Of a stretch of 64,000 nt of DNA, positions 55,325 to 64,000 are shown piece after piece; within the stretch, counting starts at the first letter, position 1, and each line of letters starts with the position of its first letter. This DNA is from Rs1 sp038900335 (GTDB lineage Bacteria > Pseudomonadota > Gammaproteobacteria > Pseudomonadales > Balneatricaceae). A model generated the notes under the pieces. It saw only the letters and a list, made by a program, of their open reading frames with translations, was not told where the DNA came from and searched no databases. Made by a program: the position numbers and the translations under genes. Where the stretch lies: assembly GCA_038900335.1 (NCBI GenBank), contig JBBMRB010000008.1:90270-154269 (forward strand). Reading direction: 5' to 3'.

Positions 55325-56014
55325 TTACTGCTGACGCTGAAAAATCAAATCCCAAACACCGTGGCCTAACTTCTCACCGCGACGTTGAAACTTAGTTACT
55401 GGTCGAGTTTCTGGCTGAGGAGAGTAGTTATTAGCTCCCGCCTTATTCGTATAACCAGGCGCTGCCTCCATAACTTCCATCATATGTTCAGCGTAGTGCT
55501 GCCAATCAGTTGCCATATGAAAAAAGCCATCTGCCTGTAGCTTTTCTCTCAAAGTTTGAGCAAATTCAGCCTGAACGATACGACGCTTATGATGCTTCTT
55601 TTTATGCCAAGGATCAGGAAAAAACAGCTGAACTGTATGCAGTGATTGCTCGGGAATACACTGAGCTAACACCTCGATAGCATCTTCTGAGAAAACGCGA
55701 ATATTCGTCAGCTCTTCCTCTACCATTCTCGATAGCAAACGGCCAACACCTGGCTTATGTACTTCAATGCCAATAAAGTTCATTTCAGGTGCTGCTTTTG
55801 CCATAGAGATCAGTGATTCACCCATGCCAAAGCCAATTTCTAATACTGTTGGCGCCTGTCTATCGAACACTTGATCAAGCTCAAGTAAGCCGTTTTTGAC
55901 TTCTAGCCCATATATCGGCCACACTTCTGCCAATGCTTTTTCCTGACCTAAAGTTGTCCGCCCTGCACGCATCACAAAGCTACGTATTGTACGCAGCTGC
56001 TTTTGTTCTGTCAT
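55325..56014 (-). CDS. trmB: tRNA (guanine46-N7)-methyltransferase TrmB
   Basis: SAM-dependent enzyme of 229 aa that makes m7G46 in tRNA variable loops. The N-terminal RTIRSFVMRAGRTT, SAM motif VLEIGFGMGESLISMA, IGIEVHKPGVGRLL and the catalytic region FFPDPWHKKKHHKRRIV are diagnostic. The C-terminus has ETRPVTKFQRRGEKLGH. The ATG at 56014 has AGGTA just upstream; a TTG at 56026 would add four residues. Confidence 0.95.
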   Translation of the reverse strand: MTEQKQLRTIRSFVMRAGRTTLGQEKALAEVWPIYGLEVKNGLLELDQVFDRQAPTVLEIGFGMGESLISMAKAAPEMNFIGIEVHKPGVGRLLSRMVEEELTNIRVFSEDAIEVLAQCIPEQSLHTVQLFFPDPWHKKKHHKRRIVQAEFAQTLREKLQADGFFHMATDWQHYAEHMMEVMEAAPGYTNKAGANNYSPQPETRPVTKFQRRGEKLGHGVWDLIFQRQQ

Positions 56015-56081
56015 TTTACCTACCAATTACCCGATTAAAGTCGTACTTATATTGTATTTTACCGCCAAAGCTTTTGTTAAG

Positions 56082-56474
56082 CTAATGCTCAGTGCCCGTA
56101 TCGAGCTTGATTGCAGTTAATATCAGCAATATCCAACCAAGTATAAGTAACAAACCACCAACTGGTGTGACATAAACGAGCACTTTAGGGCCGCCATACG
56201 CTAACGCATACAAACTTCCAGAAAAACCAAAAATCCCCATAATAAAACTATAACCACAAAGACTAGACACTAAAGACCTACCAGTTTGCAAAACAATGCA
56301 GGCAAGTACCAGTAACGCCAGAGCATGATACATCTGATACTGCGCCGCCGTCTCCACCCAATCCAACGCCTTGCTTGACAGTGTATTTTTTAAAGCATGA
56401 CTGGCAAACGCTCCCATAACAACAGCGCAAAGCGCCATTAATGCTGCGCACATAATCCAATATTTTACTTTCAT
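56082..56474 (-). CDS. DUF423 family small membrane protein
   Basis: Integral membrane protein of 130 aa with four hydrophobic helices. Family motifs are MGAFASHALKN near the N-terminus, AAQYQMYHALALL in the first loop, FSGSLYALA and TPVGGLLLILGWILL near the end. Function is unknown. AGAGG lies about 7 bases before the ATG at 56474; a GTG at 56492 would add six residues. It lies between rpoH and trmB on the same strand. Confidence 0.87.
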   Translation of the reverse strand: MKVKYWIMCAALMALCAVVMGAFASHALKNTLSSKALDWVETAAQYQMYHALALLVLACIVLQTGRSLVSSLCGYSFIMGIFGFSGSLYALAYGGPKVLVYVTPVGGLLLILGWILLILTAIKLDTGTEH

Positions 56475-56532
56475 AGCGACCTCTTCATCCACTGTACATT
56501 AGTGCGTTAAGCCTAGGCTTATTTTTTGAACA

Positions 56533-56560
56533 CGAAAAAAAACCGCTACGAGAGCGGTTT
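56533..56560 (-). terminator. Rho-independent terminator of rpoH
   Basis: On the minus strand AAACCGCT pairs with AGCGGTTT around CTCGT (56540-56560), followed by a run of T (about 56535-56542). It lies just after the rpoH stop. Confidence 0.9.
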
Positions 56561-56579
56561 CTTTATACAAGCTACTCTA

Positions 56580-57455
56580 TTAAACTAACAGCCCGCTGCT
56601 TTCAGTGCCTATCGCGTCTTTTAGCTTTTTCATTGCATTCTTTTCAAGCTGGCGAATACGCTCAGCTGATACTGAATATTGTGCTGCTAAATCATGCAAT
56701 GTCGCTTTGTGATCACTCAACCAACGCTGTGACAATATATCTCTACTGCGCTCATCTAAGTCTTGTAGTGCGTTAATTAATTTAGTTTCAGAATGTGTTT
56801 TCCAATCTGAACTTTCAAGTAACGTTTCTGGGTCAGCAGAATGATCTTCTAAATATTGCGCTGGCGCGAAGTAAGTACTTTCATCATCATCACTACCCGT
56901 CATATCGAACGCAGTATCTGTTGATGCTAAACGGCCTTCCATTTCACGAAGCGTCTTTAACTCTACACCTAAATCTTCAGCAATATTAGATGCTTCTTCA
57001 TTGTTCATCCAACCAAGATCAGATTTTTTTGAACGTAAGTTAAAGAATAATTTACGCTGCGCCTTAGTGGTCGCTATTTTAACAATGCGCCAGTTCTTTA
57101 AAATATACTCATGCATTTCAGCTTTAATCCAATGCACAGCAAAGGACACTAAGCGAACGCCAACTTCAGGGTCAAAGCGTTTAACCGCTTTCATCATACC
57201 CACGTTACCCTCTTGGATTAAATCGCCAAGCGGCAAACCGTAGCCTGAATAGCTTCTCGCTATATGTACTACAAAACGCAGGTGTGACATAACTAGGTGA
57301 CGCGCAGCCTCAAGATCATTCTGATCTTTCAAACGCTCTGCTAGTACACGCTCTTGTGCAACAGATAGTACTGGAATAGCACTAATTGTTTGCAAGTAAG
57401 CATCTAAATTTTGCCCTGGGGAAATATGATCAATTGCTAGTAAGCTCTTGCCCAT
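56580..57455 (-). CDS. rpoH: Heat-shock sigma factor RpoH (sigma32)
   Basis: RNA polymerase sigma factor of 291 aa directing heat-shock genes. Region 2 shows HLVMSHLRFVVHIARSYSGYGLPLGDLIQEGNVGMMKAVKRF with the RpoD-like core-binding surface. The RpoH box QRKLFFNLRSKKSD (about residues 131-144), specific to sigma32, is present. Region 4 carries the helix-turn-helix with TLHDLAAQYSVSAERIRQLE. Length is normal (284 in E. coli). In E. coli rpoH follows ftsX directly; here about 3.6 kb of other genes intervene. Confidence 0.96.
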   Translation of the reverse strand: MGKSLLAIDHISPGQNLDAYLQTISAIPVLSVAQERVLAERLKDQNDLEAARHLVMSHLRFVVHIARSYSGYGLPLGDLIQEGNVGMMKAVKRFDPEVGVRLVSFAVHWIKAEMHEYILKNWRIVKIATTKAQRKLFFNLRSKKSDLGWMNNEEASNIAEDLGVELKTLREMEGRLASTDTAFDMTGSDDDESTYFAPAQYLEDHSADPETLLESSDWKTHSETKLINALQDLDERSRDILSQRWLSDHKATLHDLAAQYSVSAERIRQLEKNAMKKLKDAIGTESSGLLV

Positions 57456-57790
57456 GAAATTCTACCACCTCGTATTTCTAATATTTAAGCCATGTGAGCA
57501 GATAAACAACTACTCTCGCTATTAAGCATTCTAACACACTTTTGAAACATATACGTTACAAAAGTAGATAATATAATGCGCATTGTTAAGGCAACTCAAT
57601 ATTCAAAAAGTTCAAAATTAAGTATAAATGCCTGTGTTTTTGCCATTAATACAGCTAAAACTAACAACCTAAGCTCTAACGGACATGCAAGAATACACAG
57701 TTTGAAAAAATATTCAAGGCTATTTTTAACATTACTAATGCCTTAGCTATGTTGACGTTTGATCACTAAAATCATACGACTATTTTAGCG
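57456..57790. other. rpoH upstream region
   Basis: AT-rich gap of 335 bases with no supported gene. It contains a 28-bp near-palindrome at 57538-57565 and, on the minus strand, a possible extended -10 at 57528-57536. The remaining part toward the glycosyltransferase gene shows nothing clear. Confidence 0.5.
57528..57565 (-). promoter_or_regulatory. 28-bp imperfect palindrome with adjacent extended -10 upstream of rpoH
   Basis: The outer arms ACTTTTG (57538-57544) and CAAAAGT (57559-57565) match perfectly, and 24 of the 28 positions are symmetric. On the minus strand TGTTAGAAT (57528-57536) directly follows the palindrome and looks like an extended -10. This is the layout of an operator upstream of a promoter core, about 83-110 bases before the rpoH start. 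The binding protein is unknown. Confidence 0.45.
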
Positions 57791-58591
57791 CTACAATCTA
57801 TCTGTTTTATTTAATTCGTTACTGTTCAGTAATTGCTCATTGCTGACATAAGTCCACTTACCCCTAGGCTTATCAATGTACTGAAAATACTCATTTGTAA
57901 AAGTACCTTGGTTGCAAGTTATACGATAAAAACGATGATGAACGTTAGCACCCGCTATTGCTAAGTTTAAAGCAGTGGGGCCGGTGAGGTCATAAACGCC
58001 ACCGCTGACATTATTTTCCTCAATATTTTTCACAACAATATCGATGGTTTTTTGTAAAACCGGATTGCCAGCCTTAGTAGCCATAAAGTAGTTGGTAAAG
58101 TGTTTTTTATTTAATATAAAAACCTCTTCATCATTGTCGTCAATCACATATGATAGAGGCCAGACTAAATGAGCATCAATATCCATATAAACTCCCCCAT
58201 AATAGTTCAATATGAATAGGCGCCACAGATCAGCTTGGGAGGCGCCATCAGTCAGACGAGTAAACGCTTTATATACCCTGTCACTGGCATGCTCTTTAAT
58301 AAATAATAAGCGCTGCTCTGTACTAAAATATCTATACTCATAAGTAGGAGACATTATCCGATTGAATAAATAATTAATGTAAACAGGCAAGGCTACTTTA
58401 TTAGTATAGTTAGTTTGCCAAATTATTCTGGGGACAATACTCGGCTTCACAGACTTAAATAATGCGTTACGCTGGCTCGGTATAGTGAATCTTTTGTTAG
58501 GAAACAAAAAATGAAATATAAATGAAAACCCTTTGACCAACGCTCCCAGAACTTTTAGCAATCTGTTAGTTAAAATGATAAAAAAAGACAT
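57791..58591 (-). CDS. GT32-like glycosyltransferase with DXD motif
   Basis: Protein of 266 aa resembling the Gly_transf_sug (GT32/OCH1) family. A hydrophobic N-terminus (about 1-30) may anchor it to the membrane. IPRIIWQTN-like VPRIIWQTNYTNK is the family opening. The core ASQADLWRLFILNYYGGVYMDIDAH includes the DXD metal/sugar-nucleotide site. LTGPTALNLAI follows the acceptor region. No other polysaccharide genes flank it, so the acceptor could be LPS, a lipid or an exopolysaccharide made elsewhere. AT-rich and isolated between rpoH and a LysR gene, which suggests acquisition (inference). Confidence 0.82.
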   Translation of the reverse strand: MSFFIILTNRLLKVLGALVKGFSFIFHFLFPNKRFTIPSQRNALFKSVKPSIVPRIIWQTNYTNKVALPVYINYLFNRIMSPTYEYRYFSTEQRLLFIKEHASDRVYKAFTRLTDGASQADLWRLFILNYYGGVYMDIDAHLVWPLSYVIDDNDEEVFILNKKHFTNYFMATKAGNPVLQKTIDIVVKNIEENNVSGGVYDLTGPTALNLAIAGANVHHRFYRITCNQGTFTNEYFQYIDKPRGKWTYVSNEQLLNSNELNKTDRL

Positions 58592-58715
58592 CTGTTACCT
58601 CGCATTATATTAACAACAGCATTGCGGGTGTAAAAGCCATGCGGATATGCGTACTTTAAAGCATTAGACTATACCGCGTTTGTATGACAAAAAGGAAACA
58701 CAGTACACAATTAAA

Positions 58716-59603
58716 CTAAGTTATTCTCAGTTCATTATGCTCACACACAAATTTTAAAAATGCGCGATTTGCCTGCGATAAATAGCCCTCTTTTCGCCAG
58801 GCAATTTCCAGATCCAACCAAATAGGGGGATCAAATGAGCGGGTAACCAGCTCATCACTAGGTTCAATCACCATATTAAGCAATGTCGTTATACCAAAGC
58901 CCTGTTTAGTAATGGCTTTAATGAGCGGAATTAAATTGGTTTCAAAACCAATGCGCGCTGTTTTATTAGCCTTAATCGCAAGCTGCTCAATAATACGTCG
59001 ATGAATATAACCTTCTTTAAACATCACCAGCTCTTCTTCAAAGAACAATTCAGGCGTCACCTTATCTAGCAGACTAAAGGGATGATCTTGCCCCACGGCT
59101 ACACGCATCTCTTCTTTAATTAAACGATGGCTTTGAATATTAGCGGGCAAGGTATCGTCGGCGACAATAACACTTAAATCTAACTCACCATTTTCCAACA
59201 TTTGCTGCAGCTGCCCAGTGCCACCTTCTATTACTTTTAAAGTTAAAGCTGGAAACTGATGGCGAAAGGCCATCAATATCGGCGGAAAATAATATGAGCC
59301 AACCATATTCGAGATACCGACACGCACTTCTCCTTGACTCAACCCTTTAAGCTCTGACATCTCAAGAATCGCCTCATCAACGGCACGAATAATTTTCTCA
59401 GCGTGGCGTTTAAGTAACTGCCCTTCATCCGTTAAGCTGATGTTGCGATCTTGTCGATGGATAAGCGTTAAGCCCAGCTCACTTTCAAGTTTCTTAATTG
59501 CCATGCTCACCGCAGGCTGGGCTACATTTAATTGCGCCGCTGCTTGAGTAAAGCTTGCTGTCTTCGCAATAGCGAGAAAATAACGTAACGGTTTAATATC
59601 CAT
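58716..59603 (-). CDS. LysR-family transcriptional regulator
   Basis: Regulator of 295 aa. The N-terminal winged helix starts MDIKPLRYFLAIAKTASFTQAAAQLNVAQPAVSMAIKKLE, and the C-terminal effector domain (about 90-290) has the LysR_substrate fold (VRVGISNMVGSYYFPP). The ATG at 59603 gives the family start; a longer frame from 59648 adds 15 residues. It is divergent from an MFS gene with a 164-base gap from the chosen start that holds a good inverted repeat, so it probably controls that exporter. The inducer is unknown. Confidence 0.9.
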   Translation of the reverse strand: MDIKPLRYFLAIAKTASFTQAAAQLNVAQPAVSMAIKKLESELGLTLIHRQDRNISLTDEGQLLKRHAEKIIRAVDEAILEMSELKGLSQGEVRVGISNMVGSYYFPPILMAFRHQFPALTLKVIEGGTGQLQQMLENGELDLSVIVADDTLPANIQSHRLIKEEMRVAVGQDHPFSLLDKVTPELFFEEELVMFKEGYIHRRIIEQLAIKANKTARIGFETNLIPLIKAITKQGFGITTLLNMVIEPSDELVTRSFDPPIWLDLEIAWRKEGYLSQANRAFLKFVCEHNELRIT

Positions 59604-59648
59604 TAACAACCCTTTATATTTATCAATAATTCTTATAGGTACAATCAA

Positions 59649-59675
59649 TTATATATATTTTATTGATATATATAA
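59649..59675 (+). promoter_or_regulatory. Candidate LysR operator between divergent genes
   Basis: TTATATATA (59649-59657) and TATATATAA (59667-59675) form a perfect 9-bp inverted repeat around a 9-base spacer. It fits the T-N11-A dyad form used by LysR regulators, but the arms are simple AT repeats, so chance is not excluded. Confidence 0.35.
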
Positions 59676-59767
59676 CCCATGTATAGTCACATTATAAATA
59701 CCGACACTGCGCTTATTGAAAGACAGTAATGTATCGGTACTAAAACCAACATTAATATGGGTGCTAA

Positions 59768-61000
59768 GTGGTTGAACTAGGAACGAGAACATTTTGGCGG
59801 GGCACAATTGCCTTGGTCATTGGCTCTATCATGATTTTTGCCAATATCTATGTAACACAGCCGCTATTGCCGATGATGGTCGAAGAGTTTGGTATCAGCG
59901 CATTACAAGCCAGCGCCAGTTTTACTGTCACCACACTAACGCTCGCTGTTTCACTGCTCATTTATGGGCCCCTATCAGATGCTATAGGCCGCAAAGGCTT
60001 AATTGTTAGCACGATGATCGGTCTAACGCTCACGACCTTTGCATTATCGCTAGTACAAAATTATCACTCGCTTTTATTGTTACGGGCTTTGCAAGGCTTT
60101 TTCTTGGCAGGCTTGCCTGCGATCGCCGTTGCCTACTTAAGCGAGGAATACACACCAGAGGCTTTACTAGTCGCCGTTGGTTTATATATTAGTGGTAATT
60201 CATTAGGCGGTATTAGCGGACGTTTAATGGGAGGCTTTTTCGGCGAACACTTTGGTCAATCACAAACTTTCGCCTTTATGGCATTGATCAGCTTGGTTTT
60301 CATGATTATTTTTATTGTGTTATTACCATCGTCACAGCAATTTGAAGCAAAACCACTACGCATTAAAACTATTTTAACGAATATGAAAAACCACTTATCT
60401 AACCGCCACTTATTGATATCTTATCTAATCGGTGGTTTCAGCTTTTTTATCTTTATAAATCAATATAGCTATATCACTTTTCGCTTAGAAGCAGCACCTT
60501 ACAACTTAAGTGCTGCGCAAATAGGGCTGTTATTTTTAACCTATCTTGCAGGCACTGTAGGCTCCGCTTTATCAGGTCGACTCGCAGCGCTAATGCCCCA
60601 GCCTAACATCATGATATTAGGTACTACCATTATTATGCTCGGATCTTTAGTCACACTCAGCGCTGAATTATCTTTGATCGTTGCAGGGTTTGCCATCAAT
60701 AGTTTCGGCTTCTTTCTATGCCATTCAACGACAAGCGGCTTTGTCAGTCGTCATGCCAAATCCGCAAAAGCTAGCGCATCCTCTCTATATTTGTTGTTTT
60801 ACTACTTAGGAGCGAGTATTGGCGGCTATTATTTAGATCCATTTTGGCGTTTGTATGGCTGGCCTGGAGTGATTATTGGCTCGTGGATTGTATTGGTATT
60901 AGTGGTTTTGGCTGAAATTAGCTTACTGCGCACCCAGAGTTTAAACGACAATTCACAACCCAGCAAAATCGATACGAAGTCGACAATTGCAGTAAAGTAA
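59768..61000 (+). CDS. MFS transporter (YnfM-like, DHA1 family)
   Basis: Twelve-helix membrane transporter of 410 aa. The first helix begins IALVIGSIMIFANIYVTQPLLP, typical of the YnfM/AraJ-like subgroup. The A-loop has YGPLSDAIGRKGLI. The motif-C region appears around LQGFFLAGLPAIAVAYLSEEY. The C-terminal tail is polar. Likely an exporter or a solute/H+ antiporter; substrate unknown. The start is GTG; the ribosome binding site is unclear. It is divergent from the LysR gene and ends 22 bases from ftsX on the other strand. Confidence 0.88.
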   Translation: MVELGTRTFWRGTIALVIGSIMIFANIYVTQPLLPMMVEEFGISALQASASFTVTTLTLAVSLLIYGPLSDAIGRKGLIVSTMIGLTLTTFALSLVQNYHSLLLLRALQGFFLAGLPAIAVAYLSEEYTPEALLVAVGLYISGNSLGGISGRLMGGFFGEHFGQSQTFAFMALISLVFMIIFIVLLPSSQQFEAKPLRIKTILTNMKNHLSNRHLLISYLIGGFSFFIFINQYSYITFRLEAAPYNLSAAQIGLLFLTYLAGTVGSALSGRLAALMPQPNIMILGTTIIMLGSLVTLSAELSLIVAGFAINSFGFFLCHSTTSGFVSRHAKSAKASASSLYLLFYYLGASIGGYYLDPFWRLYGWPGVIIGSWIVLVLVVLAEISLLRTQSLNDNSQPSKIDTKSTIAVK

Positions 61001-61022
61001 TGCCCTAATTATGAATCTATCG

Positions 61023-62018
61023 TTATCTAGGCTCGAGTTGCTTTAAGAACTTATTAACAGAGATTAAAGCACCCGTTAAACCCAGCGCCAAACCGACCAC
61101 TGTTAATATCAGTGTACCGTTGATACCTAAGCCCTCTAGTGCAAAGCCACTTTGATATAACTGAGACAAATGTAAAACAGGAGTGTGCATCACTAATAGT
61201 GACAGCTCGATTATTAACCAGGCAAGTAACGCTGACATTAACCCATAGAACACACCGGCATATAAAAAGGGTCTGCGTACCCAGGCATTGGTCGCGCCCA
61301 TCAGCTTGGAGACGAGTATTTCTTCACGTCTACTCTCGACGTTTAAGCGAATAGTATTACCAATAATTAATAACACCGCGAAAGCCAATAGTACGCTCAA
61401 TGAAATAACGACTCGCTCTATCACTAACACAAAACCATTAAAGCGTTTAATCCAATCTAGATCCAGTACTGCTTGCTCGACTATTTCTAAACTAGCCAAT
61501 TCGGCTTTAAGACTTTCAAGCCCCTGCACGCTATTATCTTTTGCCAGTATTGACACTACCGCTGGCAAAGGATTCTCGCTCAACTGATCAATAATATTAG
61601 CAAAGCCTGAAAACTGCTTAAACTCCAACAATCCTTGATCGGCATCAACTAAATCAATCGCCCTTAAATCCGGCCTTATTAGTAGCGTTTGTACAAAGTT
61701 ATCCACTTGTTGAGCTGACAAATCATGCTGTAGATAAAGTGAGATTTTATTCTCGTTATCCCAGCTATTCGTCATGCGTGACAGGTTATTTAACGTCGTG
61801 AACAAGAAACTCGGTAACGCCAGCGCCACGGCCAACACCAGCACTGTCATAAAGGTGGCAATGGGAGAGGATAACAACTGCCTTAAGCAGTCATTCGCCA
61901 CATCTGAGTGTTGAGCAAAAACTCTTGAAGGTTTAGAAGCGCCATTAGGGTTATCGTATTGCGCACCGCGTTTACCTTGTTTTTTGGACTCTCTTTTAGC
62001 ACGAAAATTAGACATCAT
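61023..62018 (-). CDS. ftsX: Cell division protein FtsX
   Basis: Membrane part of the FtsEX complex, which activates septal peptidoglycan hydrolases. At 331 aa it has a basic cytoplasmic N-tail of about 50 residues, a first helix near 56-78, a large periplasmic domain (about 80-200) and three further helices, with the FtsX fold motif RREEILVSKLMGATNAWVRRPF. The ATG ATG start overlaps the end of ftsE by 11 bases. The N-tail is long and lysine-rich (KRESKKQGKRG). Confidence 0.93.
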   Translation of the reverse strand: MMSNFRAKRESKKQGKRGAQYDNPNGASKPSRVFAQHSDVANDCLRQLLSSPIATFMTVLVLAVALALPSFLFTTLNNLSRMTNSWDNENKISLYLQHDLSAQQVDNFVQTLLIRPDLRAIDLVDADQGLLEFKQFSGFANIIDQLSENPLPAVVSILAKDNSVQGLESLKAELASLEIVEQAVLDLDWIKRFNGFVLVIERVVISLSVLLAFAVLLIIGNTIRLNVESRREEILVSKLMGATNAWVRRPFLYAGVFYGLMSALLAWLIIELSLLVMHTPVLHLSQLYQSGFALEGLGINGTLILTVVGLALGLTGALISVNKFLKQLEPR

Positions 62019-62667
62019 CTATTAACCTGCCCTCTTTTAAGGTCAGTGTTCGACAGTTCATCCGCCTTATTAGGCTTAAATCGTGGCTGGCAATGAGCAC
62101 CGTGGTACCAATTTGATTAAACTGTTTAAACAAGGTCATCACTTCTGCAGATAATTGCGGGTCGAGGTTGCCGGTAGGCTCATCTGCGAGCAATATTTTT
62201 GGCTTATGTACGATTGCCCTAGCAATACCGATACGTTGCTGCTCTCCTGTAGATAGCTGCATAGGGTTCATTTTTTCACGATTTAACAAACCAACTTTAT
62301 CTAATGCCGCACGTACCCTGCGCGTCGCATCTTGGGGAGCATAGCCGCAAATACGTAAAGGCAATGCAATATTATCAAATACTGAGCGATCAAATAACAG
62401 TTGGTGGTTTTGAAAAACGACGCCTATTTGCTGGCGGTGACAAGGTATATCATTAACACCCATTTGCGACAGTTTCTTAGTGTTAACTTGTACGGAGCCA
62501 CTAGATGCGCGCTCCATTAACATGATCAGTTTGAGTACAGTACTTTTGCCAGCGCCAGAGTGCCCCGTCAGGAATACTAATTCACCAGCACAAACGTTAA
62601 AAGAGACCTCTTGCAGCGCTTCAAAGCCAGCGTCATATTGTTTACTGACATTGTCAAAAGTAATCAT
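62008..62667 (-). CDS. ftsE: Cell division ATPase FtsE
   Basis: ABC ATPase of 219 aa, partner of FtsX. Walker A is GHSGAGKST, Q-loop GVVFQNHQLL, signature LSTGEQQRIGIARAI, Walker B ILLADEPTGNLD and the H-loop IASHDLSL. It starts MITFDNVSKQYDAGFEALQEV, the family opening. A 264-base gap separates it from ftsY, larger than the few bases in E. coli, so ftsEX may have their own promoter. Confidence 0.95.
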   Translation of the reverse strand: MITFDNVSKQYDAGFEALQEVSFNVCAGELVFLTGHSGAGKSTVLKLIMLMERASSGSVQVNTKKLSQMGVNDIPCHRQQIGVVFQNHQLLFDRSVFDNIALPLRICGYAPQDATRRVRAALDKVGLLNREKMNPMQLSTGEQQRIGIARAIVHKPKILLADEPTGNLDPQLSAEVMTLFKQFNQIGTTVLIASHDLSLIRRMNCRTLTLKEGRLIDDV

Positions 62668-62931
62668 TAATCAAGTATTCCATTTGCTTGTTAATTCGCT
62701 CATTAATAATATCAACGTGATTAAAGAGCAAGCCCAGCTTATTAATAGAATAAATACGCTGGGAAATCAATCTGTTGTTTAATACTGTAGCCTTTTTACT
62801 GGCACTAACTCAGATTTGACTGCTACTTGCCCACTGTTCACATTTTTATGAAACTACTCATATTTTACCCACGACTTATACGTCTAGCTCATCTCATACG
62901 CAACAGCGCAGCAGTCCTTGCCTTGGTTAAG
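62668..62931. other. ftsY-ftsE spacer
   Basis: AT-rich spacer without a supported gene. No hairpin with T-run is obvious after ftsY. Confidence 0.4.

Positions 62932-64000
<1,069 letters not shown>

Overview
The window reads as the chromosome of a gammaproteobacterium, probably a marine or aquatic relative of the Pseudomonadales/Cellvibrionales type. This is inferred from gene order: pilU-pilT next to yggS-proC-yggT-rdgB-hemW, lptM-lysA-dapF-DUF484-HAD, waaC-waaF next to ilvE and glnE, DUF47-pit near argA, and ftsY-ftsE-ftsX near rpoH. No 16S rRNA or tRNA gene was seen, so the genus cannot be named. Coding density is high and most genes are housekeeping.

Layout. 1-13 kb is a nutrient uptake block: an Opp/Yej-type peptide binding protein with two permeases but no ATPase of that type in view, a complete Liv-type amino-acid ABC transporter (G, F, H, M and binding protein), and a DctB/DctD-like two-component system on the other strand. 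13-22.6 kb holds tex, the twitching motors pilU and pilT, and the yggS-proC-yggT-DUF4426-rdgB-hemW group. 22.6-25.4 kb is one large periplasmic-sensor/PAS/GGDEF/EAL protein whose EAL domain looks catalytically dead. 25.5-29.5 kb is the lptM-lysA-dapF-DUF484-HAD operon without the usual xerC. 29.5-40.7 kb is a lipid A/inner-core LPS cluster (waaA, gmhA, gmhB, hldE, msbA, a late acyltransferase, waaC, waaF) with an unexplained FAD oxidoreductase and aldo/keto reductase in the gmhAB operon. 40.9-49.7 kb holds ilvE, glnE, a CYTH protein, a PhoU-like/Pit phosphate uptake pair, argA and a small thiamine-binding-family protein. 49.8-54.1 kb is phoPQ and ilvD. 54.2-57.5 kb is a DHH phosphoesterase, trmB, DUF423 and rpoH. 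57.8-61 kb is a GT32-like glycosyltransferase, a LysR regulator and an MFS exporter, lying between rpoH and ftsX. 61-64 kb is ftsX, ftsE and ftsY; ftsY runs off the window through a long Glu-Pro coding hexamer repeat.

How the genes work together. Heptose synthesis (GmhA, GmhB, HldE), Kdo and heptose transfer (WaaA, WaaC, WaaF), late acylation and MsbA flipping form nearly a full route to inner-core LPS. LysA and DapF complete the diaminopimelate/lysine branch. IlvD and IlvE serve branched-chain amino-acid synthesis, complementing Liv uptake. GlnE, PhoPQ, RpoH and the GGDEF protein are regulatory.

No clearly new multi-gene defence or biosynthetic system was found. The best leads are the FAD/AKR pair in the LPS operon, the sensor-GGDEF-dead-EAL protein, the three-gene insertion between ftsX and rpoH, the 28-bp palindrome upstream of rpoH, the hairpins flanking the liv binding-protein gene, and the Glu-Pro repeat of FtsY. 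Start codons were moved from the longest reading frame where a ribosome binding site, signal peptide or family N-terminus argued for it.
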